Shown here piece by piece: positions 28,911 to 38,030 of a stretch of DNA of 64,000 nucleotides. The DNA lies in assembly GCF_026212465.1 (NCBI RefSeq), contig NC_080057.1, forward strand, positions 12,963,739 to 13,027,738. The letters are read 5' to 3'. The notes under the pieces were generated by a model. It made no database searches, was not told the DNA's origin, and saw only the letters and a program-made list of their open reading frames with translations. The DNA comes from Amaranthus tricolor. Its lineage: Eukaryota > Streptophyta > Magnoliopsida > Caryophyllales > Amaranthaceae. Each line of letters opens with the position of its first letter. Positions within the stretch are counted from its first letter, which is position 1. A program made the translations under genes and the position numbers.

Positions 28911-28992
28911 TGAACAAGGATTAATGATCAATGAAGAATGAATAATGAAGAATGAACAAGGATCAATGATCTATGATCTATGATCTATGAAC

Positions 28993-28995
28993 AAT
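28993..28995. repeat. Target-site duplication AAT, left of CACTA
   Basis: AAT immediately precedes the CACTA end and equals the three bases following the right end. Three bases is the usual CACTA duplication size. Confidence 0.85.
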
Positions 28996-29010
28996 CACTA
29001 GTGGAAAAAA
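28996..29010 (+). repeat. CACTA left terminal inverted repeat
   Basis: CACTAGTGGAAAAAA, the exact inverse of the right terminus. Similarity resumes after a few mismatched bases at the first TTTGCTGC word. Confidence 0.93.
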
Positions 29011-29016
29011 AATGTA

Positions 29017-29286
29017 TTTGCTGCTCATCATTTGCTGCGGTTTTTGTGTATTAGCAGCAAAAAGTAGGAAAATGTATTAGAAAAAAAATTACTCTAATTG
29101 CTGCGGTTGTGCCTTTGACCGCATTAAATAAGCTAGCATCATGCACTAATTGCTCCGGTTTTTCCCCAACCGCAGCAAATACTTCTTCAAAGTTGATTAA
29201 TTGCTCCGGTTTTTCCACAACCGCAGCAAATAACGCTTCTAAATTAGATTAATTGCTCCGGTTTTGTTATGAACCGCAGCAAATGA
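29017..29286 (+). repeat. CACTA left subterminal repeats
   Basis: Several TTGCTGCGGTT or TTGCTCCGGTT words, each paired with a following AACCGCAGCAA word: about 29,149-29,180, 29,210-29,231 and 29,253-29,284. Each pair can fold as a stem-loop. Short repeats next to the termini are the known binding sites for the CACTA accessory protein (TnpA in maize Spm). The role here is inferred from that family. Confidence 0.85.
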
Positions 29287-30837
29287 CCGTTGGACAAAAA
29301 TTTTTTTTGTTAAAACCCGCCAGTTTCTTAATTTTTTATTCACATATCTTCTCAAACACGTTATCTAGTTTGCTTTGTTCTTCATTGAAAAAACGCTTCA
29401 TCTACATCTTCATCTTCATTTGCTTCGTTCGTCTTCTACATCTTCACAAACGTATAAGATTAAGCATCAAGATCATTTGTGTTCGTTTCTTGTGTTCAAC
29501 TTCATTTTCACAAACGCTGTTATTCATTTGCTGTTATTCATCATTCTTGTTGCTGTTCATCTTCACAAACTTGTCGCTGTTCTTGTTGCTTCTGTTCATC
29601 TACTGTACATCATCAAACTTGTGTTCTGAAGGTAAATCCTTGCTTATGTTCTTGTTCATCATCAAACTTCGAATTTTCTTAAACCTACTTGTTGCTTCTG
29701 TTTTTTTGCTATTCTTGTTGCTTCTGTTCTTGTAAATGTTCTTGTTGCTTCTGTTCATCCACTGTACGTGTGATAAATATCTAAAAAAAACCTAAATTAA
29801 TTACCTTATTTTTATTTTGAACCAACTTCGAATTTTGTTGCTGTTCTTATTGCTGTTCATCGAATATAATTATGTTTCTGTTCATCTTCTGTTCTTGTAA
29901 AAAATCTTGTTGTTGTTCTTGTTGCTGTTGTCTAAATGCTAAATACAAGTAATTTAAGTTGAAAACGAAAAACTATTAAGAAAGATGCACAATATATAAT
30001 TTAGAATGGAAATGGAATAAGTTGATATAACTCATGACTAAAGGAATTAGAAATATGACAAGAATTTATTCATTCACTAATAAAATTAGAAAAGGAATTT
30101 GGAATTGAAATCTATGTAGTCTTAAATCTGAAATCCAAGTATTAAGTTCTAAAAGTTTGTAAAAGAATAAACAAAGACAAATTTATGCTATCTTAAATTG
30201 TTTATATTTTTGTAATTCAAATTTTTGGAAATTTTATAATCAAAAAATTTAATATATAGAGATTTTATAATCAAAAAATTAATATATAGAAAGTTGATTC
30301 TTGTATCAGCTAAAGAGTAAAAATAACTTTTTACGTAAATTTTTTAAAACAATTTTCGTCTAATCTTTACTTTTCTTAGTTTACCCAATAATCTAAAACT
30401 AATAGCTATGAGTGACACAATAATGATTCAAACATTAATAAACACATTATCATCCGAAACTTTCATCCATCGATTCATGATTGAGGTATGTATTAACTTT
30501 TGAACTAGCTAGCTTAGAATAATAATCTTTAACATTAACTTGAAAAGTCCTTTTCTATTATTTAATTTAATTACCATTAAACCACTTAATCTTAATTGAA
30601 ATTAAATTTCGTGATGCTCACTTCTAACATGACTAGAGCCCTTTTCAAGAAGAATTATCCATCAATATAAATTCAGATGTGTGTGGTTTTTAAGTTTTAA
30701 ATTTATCGTAATTTTTTAAATTTGTGTTAAATGAATGATTATTACTTAATTTTGTGGTTAGTTAGAGTTCGTTAAGTATATATGTTTAAAAGTTGTGTAT
30801 TAATTTTGTTTTGAATCAATTAATCACACTAATTAGG
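29286..30837 (+). other. CACTA 5' leader and probable leader intron
   Basis: No protein gene is convincing here. 29,340-29,780 is pyrimidine-rich with imperfect repeats of GTTGCTTCTGTTCATC (for example at 29,585 and 29,745); the open frame at 29,253-29,735 is low-complexity F/L/S text. A donor-like AAGGTAAAT (intron start 29,632) and an acceptor-like TAATTAG (ending 30,836), just before the transposase ATG, suggest a leader intron of about 1.2 kb. The stretch 29,940-30,780 is AT-rich and otherwise featureless. The intron is inferred from splice-site words only. Confidence 0.45.
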
Positions 30838-31455
30838 ATGACAAACGATCGTTCTTGGATGTATGGAAGCATTGAATCGTCGGAATTTATTGATGGCGTA
30901 TTAGAATTTTGTAGTATTGCGGTTGAACATCAAGTTAGGACGGGGGGAGTTGGTTTTTATTGCCCATGTGTCAGTTGTGGCAATGTATCAAAGGTAGATA
31001 GTCTTGATATCCTTAGGGAGCACATACTTCGACGTGGGTTTAGGCCTCAATATCATGTTTGGGTTTGGCATGGTGAGGAGGGAGTTTACAAAGAGAAAAG
31101 TGTTGTTGAGGACGTGAGTAATGTGGCCGATGTCAATGAGGATGTAGTAGATCATGTTGATGGGTATGAGACAGATGAAGAGAATATCGATGAGGATGTG
31201 GATCGTGTTGATGAGATGATGGAGGGAGTCGAGGATGAGTTAGGAAAACGTCCTCGTGTTTTTGACTTGTTGATAGAGGCTTCTCAAAAGCCTTTGTACC
31301 CTGGATGTACAAAGTTTACCAAACTAACAGCAGTGTTGACAATTTTCAACATTAAGTCAAAGTTCATTTGGAGTGACGCTAGTTTCACAATGTTATTAGA
31401 AGCGTTAGGTGAGATGCTTCCTGAGGGAAATGAACTTCCAAAGTCGACATATTAA
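30838..31455 (+). pseudogene. TNP2-type CACTA transposase, N-terminal fragment
   Basis: A 205-residue reading frame from the ATG at 30,838. I prefer this start to the in-frame ATG at 30,793 because DRSWMY follows at residues 4-9, as in plant TNP2 proteins, and an acceptor-like AG lies just upstream. Residues 4-82 match the transposase-associated domain: DRSWMY, CPCxxC (42-47), REHILRRGF (60-68) and HVWVWHGE (73-80), a probable zinc-binding module. Residues 97-134 are acidic. Residues 152-205 (PLYPGC, then LPEGNELPKSTY) match the region leading into the catalytic transposase core. The frame stops exactly where Sat2-like repeats begin, so the whole DDE-type catalytic domain is absent; intact TNP2 proteins are several hundred residues longer. 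It cannot catalyse transposition. Whether the fragment is expressed or binds element ends is unknown. Confidence 0.88.
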
Positions 31456-31850
31456 GGGTTTTTAAGTTGCGATTTTAAGGGTTTTTAAGCGTTTTTGTCA
31501 ATTTCACGCGTAAAGTAGGTCAAACATGGTTTGGCACGAAACTTGGCACACAACACTATTTAGTATATACTATTGTGTTGCAATGGTTAGAATTGAAAAT
31601 AATAGTCATATGCTAGAAATTATGTGTTAAGTTGCGATTTTAAGGGTTTTTTAGCGTTTTTGTCAATTTCGCGCGTAAAGTAGCTCAAACTTTGTTTGTT
31701 TTGCACGAAACTTGGCACACAACACTATTTGGTATATATTATTGTGTAGAAGTTGTTAGAATTGAAAATCATAGTCATATTCTAGAATTTACGCGTTAAG
31801 TTGCGATTTTATGCATTTTTAACCGTTTTTGACACTAACATCTATTTTCT
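31454..31850 (-). repeat. Sat2-related tandem repeats inside the CACTA element (about 2.3 copies)
   Basis: The AACACTATTTRGTATAT landmark occurs at 31,552 and 31,721, a period of exactly 169 bp. GTTGCGATTTTAAGGG starts at about 31,466 and 31,631 and a shortened form at about 31,799. The reverse complement lines up with the Sat2 monomer of the right-hand array along its length: GAGCTACTTTA, GCGCGAAA, CTTAAAATCGCAACTTA, CAATTCTAACCA, CAACACAATA and AATAGTGTTGTGTG. The CACTA copies are diverged from the array monomers and have fewer A-tracts. They sit exactly between the truncated transposase frame and the protease exon. Confidence 0.9.
31667..31674 (+). promoter_or_regulatory. E2F-like motif in the CACTA-borne repeat
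   Basis: TTTCGCGC matches the E2F consensus TTTSSCGC. The same word, as GCGCGAAA, recurs in a large share of array Sat2 monomers, for example 38,337-38,344. Motif match only; no evidence of binding. Confidence 0.3.
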
Positions 31851-31855
31851 CTTAG

Positions 31856-32158
31856 TGCTTTCAACAACCTTTTTTCTTCCGCTGACTGCGGCTACTACGC
31901 GCTGAAGTATATGGACGATATTATAAATTCCGTGAAGGATTTTGGAGTCGAAAATATAGATGCCGTAAGTATTTGTTACGTTCTTAATTAAATATATTAT
32001 AGGTAAAATCTAATGTTTAATTCTATATTAATCTTTTATTTTAATATTATATATAGGTTTTAAACGACATTACGAGGGAAACACGCCCTTTGAGAAGTGA
32101 AGAGATGCGCGAATTAAAAGACAAGATTGTCGCGTATCTTGCTAATATTTGTCCTTGA
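31856..32158 (+). pseudogene. Ulp1-like (C48) cysteine protease, C-terminal two-exon fragment
   Basis: Exon 31,856-31,964 follows a TTCTCTTAG acceptor and ends at a GTAAGT donor (intron 31,965-32,056, ending TATATAG). The last exon, 32,057-32,158, ends in TGA. The spliced frame stays open for about 69 residues. It contains SADCGYYALKYM, the catalytic-cysteine block of Ulp1/SENP-type proteases, then a charged helix (RSEEMRELKDKIVAYL) before the stop. Plant CACTA elements often carry a second gene with such a protease domain, which supports the call. The upstream catalytic His and Asp, and most of the protein, are missing because Sat2-like repeats lie directly upstream. The expected Gln before the Cys is also not visible. 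Non-functional as a protease in this copy. Confidence 0.8.
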
Positions 32159-32200
32159 TAAATTGTAATTAGTATAGATTATTTTTTATACTTTTATGTA

Positions 32201-32202
<2 letters not shown>

Positions 32203-32291
<89 letters not shown>
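32203..32291. repeat. (TA)n microsatellite in the CACTA 3' region
   Basis: About 44 uninterrupted TA dinucleotides. It lies 45 bp after the protease-fragment stop codon and is probably a polymorphic, cruciform-prone tract. Confidence 0.97.
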
Positions 32292-32295
<4 letters not shown>

Positions 32296-32460
32296 GTACA
32301 TAATATTATATTATATCTACGAGCGGGAGTTTATTATTACAAAGAGATTAATGTTGATTATCTGTGATTATCATTGGATTAATCACTATTATTACATTGT
32401 ATTATTATTGCATTATTATAAGGATAAAACGTAAAAAGAAAAAAAAAAAAAAAAAAGAGA
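32292..32460. other. CACTA 3' noncoding stretch with a poly(A) run
   Basis: AT-rich sequence with ATTATT repeats (32,340-32,420) and a run of 18 A at 32,439-32,456. No gene is seen. Confidence 0.7.
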
Positions 32461-32463
32461 GTT

Positions 32464-32638
32464 ATTTGCTGCGGTGTTGCCCCTAACCGCAGCAAATAAC
32501 CCCCCTTATTTGCTGCGGTTTTATCCCATGACCGCAACAAATAATGCCCTTATTTGCTGTGGTTTTGAACCACAGCATTTAAAGTAGGATATTTGCTACT
32601 ATCACTATTGCTGGGGGCCAAAACCGCAGCAAATGAGG
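32464..32638 (-). repeat. CACTA right subterminal repeats
   Basis: Four copies of the subterminal module: TTTGCTGCGGTGTTG paired with CCGCAGCAAAT (about 32,466-32,498), TTTGCTGCGG paired with CCGCAACAAAT, TTTGCTGTGG paired with CCACAGCATTT, and a terminal CCGCAGCAAAT. They can form stem-loops like those at the left end. Confidence 0.86.
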
Positions 32639-32653
32639 TTTTTTCCACTAGTG
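32639..32653 (-). repeat. CACTA right terminal inverted repeat
   Basis: TTTTTTCCACTAGTG, the reverse complement of the left terminus over 15 bp. Confidence 0.93.
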
Positions 32654-32656
32654 AAT
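32654..32656. repeat. Target-site duplication AAT, right of CACTA
   Basis: AAT immediately follows the TAGTG end. It also begins the resumed satellite text AATAAACGATG. Confidence 0.85.
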
Positions 32657-35600
32657 AAACGATGAACAATGAACTAGGATTAATGATCAATGAACAATAA
32701 TAAAGAATGATCGATGAGAAAGGATCAATGATAATTGAAGAATGAACGATGAAGAATGAACAAGAATCAGTGATCAATGAACCCTGAACGATGAAGAATG
32801 AACAAGGATCAATGATCCATAAAGAATAAACGATGAAGAATGAACAAGGATCATTGATCAATGAAGAAAAAATGATGAAGAATGAACAAGGATCAATGAT
32901 CAATGAACAATAAACGATAAAAATGAATAAGGATTAGTTATTAATGTAGAATGAACAAAGAAGAATGAACAAGGATCAATGAATAATGAAGAATAAACGA
33001 TGAAGAATGAACATACATCAATGATCAATGAAGAATGAACGATGAAGATGAACAAGGATCATTGATCAATGAAAAATGAACGATGAAGAATGAACAAAGA
33101 TTAATGATCGATGAACAATGAAAGATAAAGAATGAAAAAGGATCAATGATCATTGAAGAATGAACGTTGAAGCATGAACAATATTAATGATCAATGAATA
33201 ATAAACGATGAAGAATTAATAACGATCAATGATTATTGAAGAATAAACGATGAAGAATGAACCAGGGTCGATGATCAATAATGAATGAAGGATGAAGAAT
33301 GAGCAAGGATTAATGATCAATGAAGAATTAAGGATGAAGAATGAGCAAGGATCAATGATCAATGAACAATAAACGATGAACAAAGAAAAAGCAATAATGA
33401 TCAATAAACAGCGAACGATGAAGAATAAACAAGGATTAATGATCAATGAACAATAAACGATAAACAATGAACAAGGTTTAATGATCAATGAAGAATGAAC
33501 GATGAAGAATGAACAAGGATTAAGGATCAAAGAAGAATGAACGATGAATAATGAAAAAGGATCAATGATGATTTAAGAATGAACGATGAAGAATGAACTA
33601 GTATCAATGATCAATGAAGAATGAACGATGAAGAATGAACTAGGATCAATGATCAATGAAGAATGAACGATGAAGATTGAACAAGGATCAATGATCAACG
33701 AACAATCAACGATGAACAATGAAAAAAGAGTAATGATCAATAAAGAATGAACGATGAGGAATGAACAAGGATAAACGATCATTGAACTATGAAAGTTGAA
33801 GAATGAAAAGGATCAATGATCAATGAAGAATGAACAAGGATCAATGATCAATAAAGAATGAGCGATGAACAATGAACAAGGATTAGTGATCAACGAAGAA
33901 TGAATGATGAAAAATGAACAAGGATCAATGATCAATGAACAATAAACGATGAACAATGAACTAGGATTAATGATGAATGAACAATAATGAAGAATGATCG
34001 ATGAACAAGGATCTAGGATAATTGAAGAATGAACGATGAAGAATGAACAAGAATCAGTGATCAATGAACCCTGAACGATGAACAATGAACAAGGATCAAT
34101 GATCCACAAAGAATAAACGATGAAGAATGAACAAGGATCAATGATCAATGAAGAAAAAATGATGAAGACTGAACAAGAATCAATGATCAATGAATAATAA
34201 ACGATGAACAATGAACAAGGATTAGTGATTAATGAAGAATGAACGATGAAGAATGAACAAGTATCAATGGTTAATGAAGAATAAACGATGAAGAATGAAC
34301 GTACATCAATGATCAATGAAGAATGAACGATGAAGATGAACAAGGATCATTGATCAATGAAAAATGAACGATGAAGAATGAACAATGTTTAATGATCGAT
34401 GAACAATGAACGATGAAGAATTAAAAAGGATCAATGATCATTAAGGAATGAACTGTGAAGAATGAACAACGATTAATTATCAATGAATAATAAACGAAGA
34501 AGATTTAATAACGATCAATGATCATAGAAGAATGAACGATGAAAAATGAACCAGGATCGATGATCAATAATGAATGACCGAGGAAGAATAAAAATGGAAT
34601 AATGATCAATGAAGAATGAAGGATGAAGAATGAGCAAGGATCAATGATCAATGAAGAATGAATGATGAAGAATGAACTAGGATCAATGATAATTTAAGAA
34701 TGAACGATGAGGAATGAACAAGGATCAATGATCATTAATGAATGAACGATGAAGAATGAAAAAGGATCATTGATTAATGAAGAATAAATGATGAAGAATG
34801 AATAAGGATCAATGATCAATGAACAATAAATGATGAACAATGAAAAAGGATTAAAGATCAATAAAGAATGAACGATGAAGAATGAACAAGGATTAATGAT
34901 CAATGAACAATAAACGATAAACAATGAACAAGGATTAATGATCAATGAAGAATGAACGATGAAGAATGAACGAAGCAGAACGAACAAGGATTAATGATCA
35001 AAGAAGAATGAACGATGAAGAATGAACAAGGATCAATGATCAATGAAGAATGAACGATAAAGAATTAACTAGAATCAATGATCAATGAAGAATGAATGAT
35101 GAAGAATGAACTAGGATAATTGATCAAGGAAGAATGAACGATGAAGAATGAACAAGGATCAATGATCAATGAACAATAAATGATGACCAATGAAAAAGGA
35201 TTAATGATCAATAAAGAATGAACCATGTCGAATAAACAAGGATAAACGATGATTGAAGTATGAAAGTTGAAGAATGAAAATGATCAATGATCGATGAAGA
35301 ATGAACAAGGATCAATGATCAATGAACAATGAGCGATGAAAAATGAACAAGGATTAATGATTAATGAAGAATGAACAAGGATCAATGATCAATGAACAAT
35401 AAACGATAAACAATGAACTAGGATTAATGATCTATGAACAGTAATGAAGAATGATCGGTAAACAAGGATCAATAATAATTGAAGAATGAACGATGAAGAA
35501 TGAACAAGAATCACTGATCAATGAACCTTGGACGATGAACATAAAGAAGGATCAATGATCCATAAAGAATAAACGATGAAGAATGAAAAAGGATCAATGA

Positions 35601-36886
35601 TCAATGAAGAAAAAATGATGAAGAATGAATAAGGATCAATGATCAATGAAAAATAAAAAATGAATAATGAACAAGGATTAGTGATTAATGAAGATAGAAC
35701 GATGAAGAATTAACAAGGATTAATGATTAATGAAGAATAAAAGATGAAGAATGAACATACATCAATGATCAATGAAGAATGAACGATGAAGAATGAAGAC
35801 GGATCAATAATCAATAAACAATAAAAAATAAAAAATGAATAAGGATTAATGATCAATGAAAAATGAATGATGAAGAATGAAAAAGGATCAATGATCAATG
35901 AAGAAGGAACGATGAAGAATGAACAAGGATCAATGATCAATGAAGAATGAATGATCAAGAATGAACAAGGATCAATGATCAATGAACATTAAACAATGAA
36001 CCATGAACAAGGATTAATGATCAATAAAGATTGAACGATTAAGAATGAACAAGGATTAACGATCATTGAATAATGAAATATCATTAATGAAAAGGATCAA
36101 TGATCAATGAAGAATGTACGATGAAGAATGAACAAGGATCAATGATCAATGAAGAATGAACGATGAAGAATAAACAAGGATCAATGATCAATGAAGAATG
36201 AACAACGAAGAATGAACAAGGATCAATGATCAATGAATAATAAATGATGAATATTGAAGCAGGATTAATGATCATTGATAAATCAAGAATGAACGATAAA
36301 CAAGGATCAATGATAATTGAAGAATGAACGATGAAGAATGAACAAGGATCAATGATGAATGAACCGTGAACGATGAACAATGAACAAGGATCAATGATCA
36401 TTGAAGAATAAACGATGAAGAATGAACAAGCATCAATGATTAATACACAATAAACGATGAAGAATGAACAAGGATTATTGATCAATAAAGAATGAACGAT
36501 GACGAATGAACAAGGATTAACGATCAATGAAGAATGAATGATGAAGAATGAAAAAGGATTAATGATCAATATAGAATGAACGATGAAGAATGAACAAGGA
36601 TCAATGATCATAGAAGAATGAACGATGAAGAATGAAGAAGGATTAATGATCAAACAAGAATGAACGATGATGAATGAACAAGGATCAATGATCAATGAAG
36701 AATGAACTAGGATCAATGATCAATGAAGAATGAACGATGAAGAATGAACAAGGATCAATGATCAATGAACAATGAAAAAGGATTAATAATCAATAAAGAA
36801 TGAACGATGACGAATGAACAAGGATTAACGATCAATGAAGAATGAACGATGAAGAATGAACAAGGATCAATAATCAATGAAGAATG
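32654..36886 (-). repeat. Sat1 tandem satellite, reverse orientation, diverged block
   Basis: Continuation of the reverse Sat1 array after the CACTA insertion. The monomers are more varied here and no long identical HOR is seen. A looser repetition of about 1,288 bp links 33,041 to 34,329. The longest satellite reading frame of the window (36,084-36,716, minus strand) is here. It is the same 14-residue satellite peptide and not a gene. Confidence 0.95.
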
Positions 36887-36900
36887 CAAATTTTGAGCTA
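36880..36900. other. Sat1/Sat2 junction
   Basis: Sat1 ends in GAAGAATG at 36,886 and Sat2 begins at CAAATTTTGAGC. The shared ATG (Sat1 GAATGAAC, Sat2 CATGCAAAAC) suggests microhomology-mediated joining. The first Sat2 monomer lacks about 9 bp relative to GCAAAACAAACCAATTTTGA. Confidence 0.85.
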
Positions 36901-37912
36901 CTTTTTGCGCAAAAGTGCCAAAAAAGGTTAAAAACCCTTAAAATCGAAACTTACCAAGTAATATTAAGAATTAACTATGAGTTACAATTCTAACCATGTC
37001 AAAATAAAAATATATACCAAATAGTGTTGTGCGCAAAGTTTCATGCAAAACACACTAAGTTTAAGCTTCTTATGGGCGAAAGAGGTAAAAAAGCTTTAAA
37101 AACCTAAAAATCGCAACTTACCAAGTAATTTTAAGAATATAACTATGAGTTACAATTCTAACCACTTCAACACAACAATATATACCAAATAATGGTTTGT
37201 GCAATGTTTCATGCAAAACAAACCATGTTTGGGTTACTTTATGCGCGAAAGTGCTAAAAAAGCTTATAAAACCTTAAAATTGAAACTTACCAAGTACTAT
37301 TAAGAATATGATTATGATTTAAAATTCTAACCACTTCAATAGAATAACTTATACTAAATAGTGTTGCGTACAAAGTTTCATGTAAAACAAACCAAGTTTG
37401 AGCTACCTAATGCGCGAAAGTGCCAAAAACGCTTTAAAAACTTCAAATTTGCAACATACCAAGTAAAAAATTAAGAATATGACTATGATTTATAATTCTA
37501 ACCATTTCAACACAATAATATATATACCAAATAGTGTTGTGTGGAAACTTTCATGAAAAACAAACCAAGTTTGAGCTTCTTTATTCGCGAAAGTGCCAAA
37601 AAACCTTCAAAAACCTTCAAATCGCAACTTACCAAGTAATATTAAGAGTGGAACTGTGATTTATAATTCAAACCATTTCAATACAATAATATTTACCAAA
37701 TAGTGTTGTGTGCAATGTTTCATGCAAAATAAACCGAGTATGAGCTACTATATGCGCGAACGTGCCCAAAAAGCTAAAAAAAACCTTAAAATCGCAACAT
37801 ACCAAGTAATATTAAGAATATGACTATGATTTACAATTCTAACCACTTCAACACAATAATTTATACCAAATAGTGTTGTGGGCAAAGTTTCATGCAAAAA
37901 AAACCAACTTTG

Positions 37913-38030
37913 AGATATATATTAAAAGTGTTGTGAGCAATGTTTAATTCTAACCAAGTTTACAATTCTAACCACTTCAATACAATAATATATATTAAAA
38001 GTGTTGTGAGCAATGTTTAATGCAAAACAA
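37913..38030 (+). repeat. Aberrant Sat2 monomer with an internal duplication
   Basis: AGTGTTGTGAGCAATGTTTAA occurs twice about 80 bp apart, with CAATTCTAACCACTTC between. This is a short local duplication breaking the 169-bp register. Confidence 0.75.

Larger units (their letters stand above)
28906..28995 (-). repeat. 90-bp Sat1 remnant between two insertions
   Basis: Two Sat1 monomers in reverse orientation separate the solo LTR from the CACTA element. They include a local triplication of ATGATCT near 28,965-28,988, an unusual micro-expansion inside the monomer. Confidence 0.9.
28996..32653 (+). mobile_element. CACTA (En/Spm-type) DNA transposon, internally deleted, 3,658 bp
   Basis: Both ends carry CACTAGTGGAAAAAA in inverted orientation, flanked by the 3-bp duplication AAT. 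This is the hallmark of plant CACTA elements. Removing the element and one AAT gives GAACAATAAACGATGAAC, ordinary Sat1, so the insertion site is defined to the base. Hairpin-forming subterminal repeats (TTTGCTGCGG with CCGCAGCAAA) occupy both ends. Inside are an N-terminal TNP2-type transposase fragment, a stretch of 169-bp repeats related to Sat2, and the last two exons of a Ulp1-like protease. The catalytic transposase domain is missing, so this copy is non-autonomous; its intact ends might still be mobilised in trans. Confidence 0.95.

Noticed and set aside
27396..28914. A 9-bp identical flank (AACAATGAA) suggesting a Mutator-like element
   Set aside because: No matching long terminal inverted repeats. 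TG...CA ends with a 5-bp duplication explain the data better; the extra four bases are the LTR's own TGAA.
29253..29735. 160-residue leucine- and phenylalanine-rich open frame in the CACTA left part
   Set aside because: Overlaps the subterminal repeats and a pyrimidine-rich repeat tract, has low-complexity composition and resembles no known domain. More likely a leader exon plus intron.
30793..30837. Upstream in-frame ATG extending the transposase by 15 residues
   Set aside because: The extension is AT-rich intron-like sequence ending at an acceptor-like AG, while MTNDRSWMY fits the usual TNP2 amino terminus.
36084..36716. Long minus-strand open frame (210 codons) and dozens of similar frames throughout Sat1 encoding a hydrophobic 14-residue repeat
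   Set aside because: The 42-bp monomer is a multiple of three, so any stop-free frame stays open over many monomers. The peptides follow the satellite exactly, start at random monomers and have no conserved ends.
1..36886. Telomere-like or interstitial telomeric repeat
   Set aside because: No TTTAGGG-type arrays were seen on either strand; TTCATTC repeats are unrelated.
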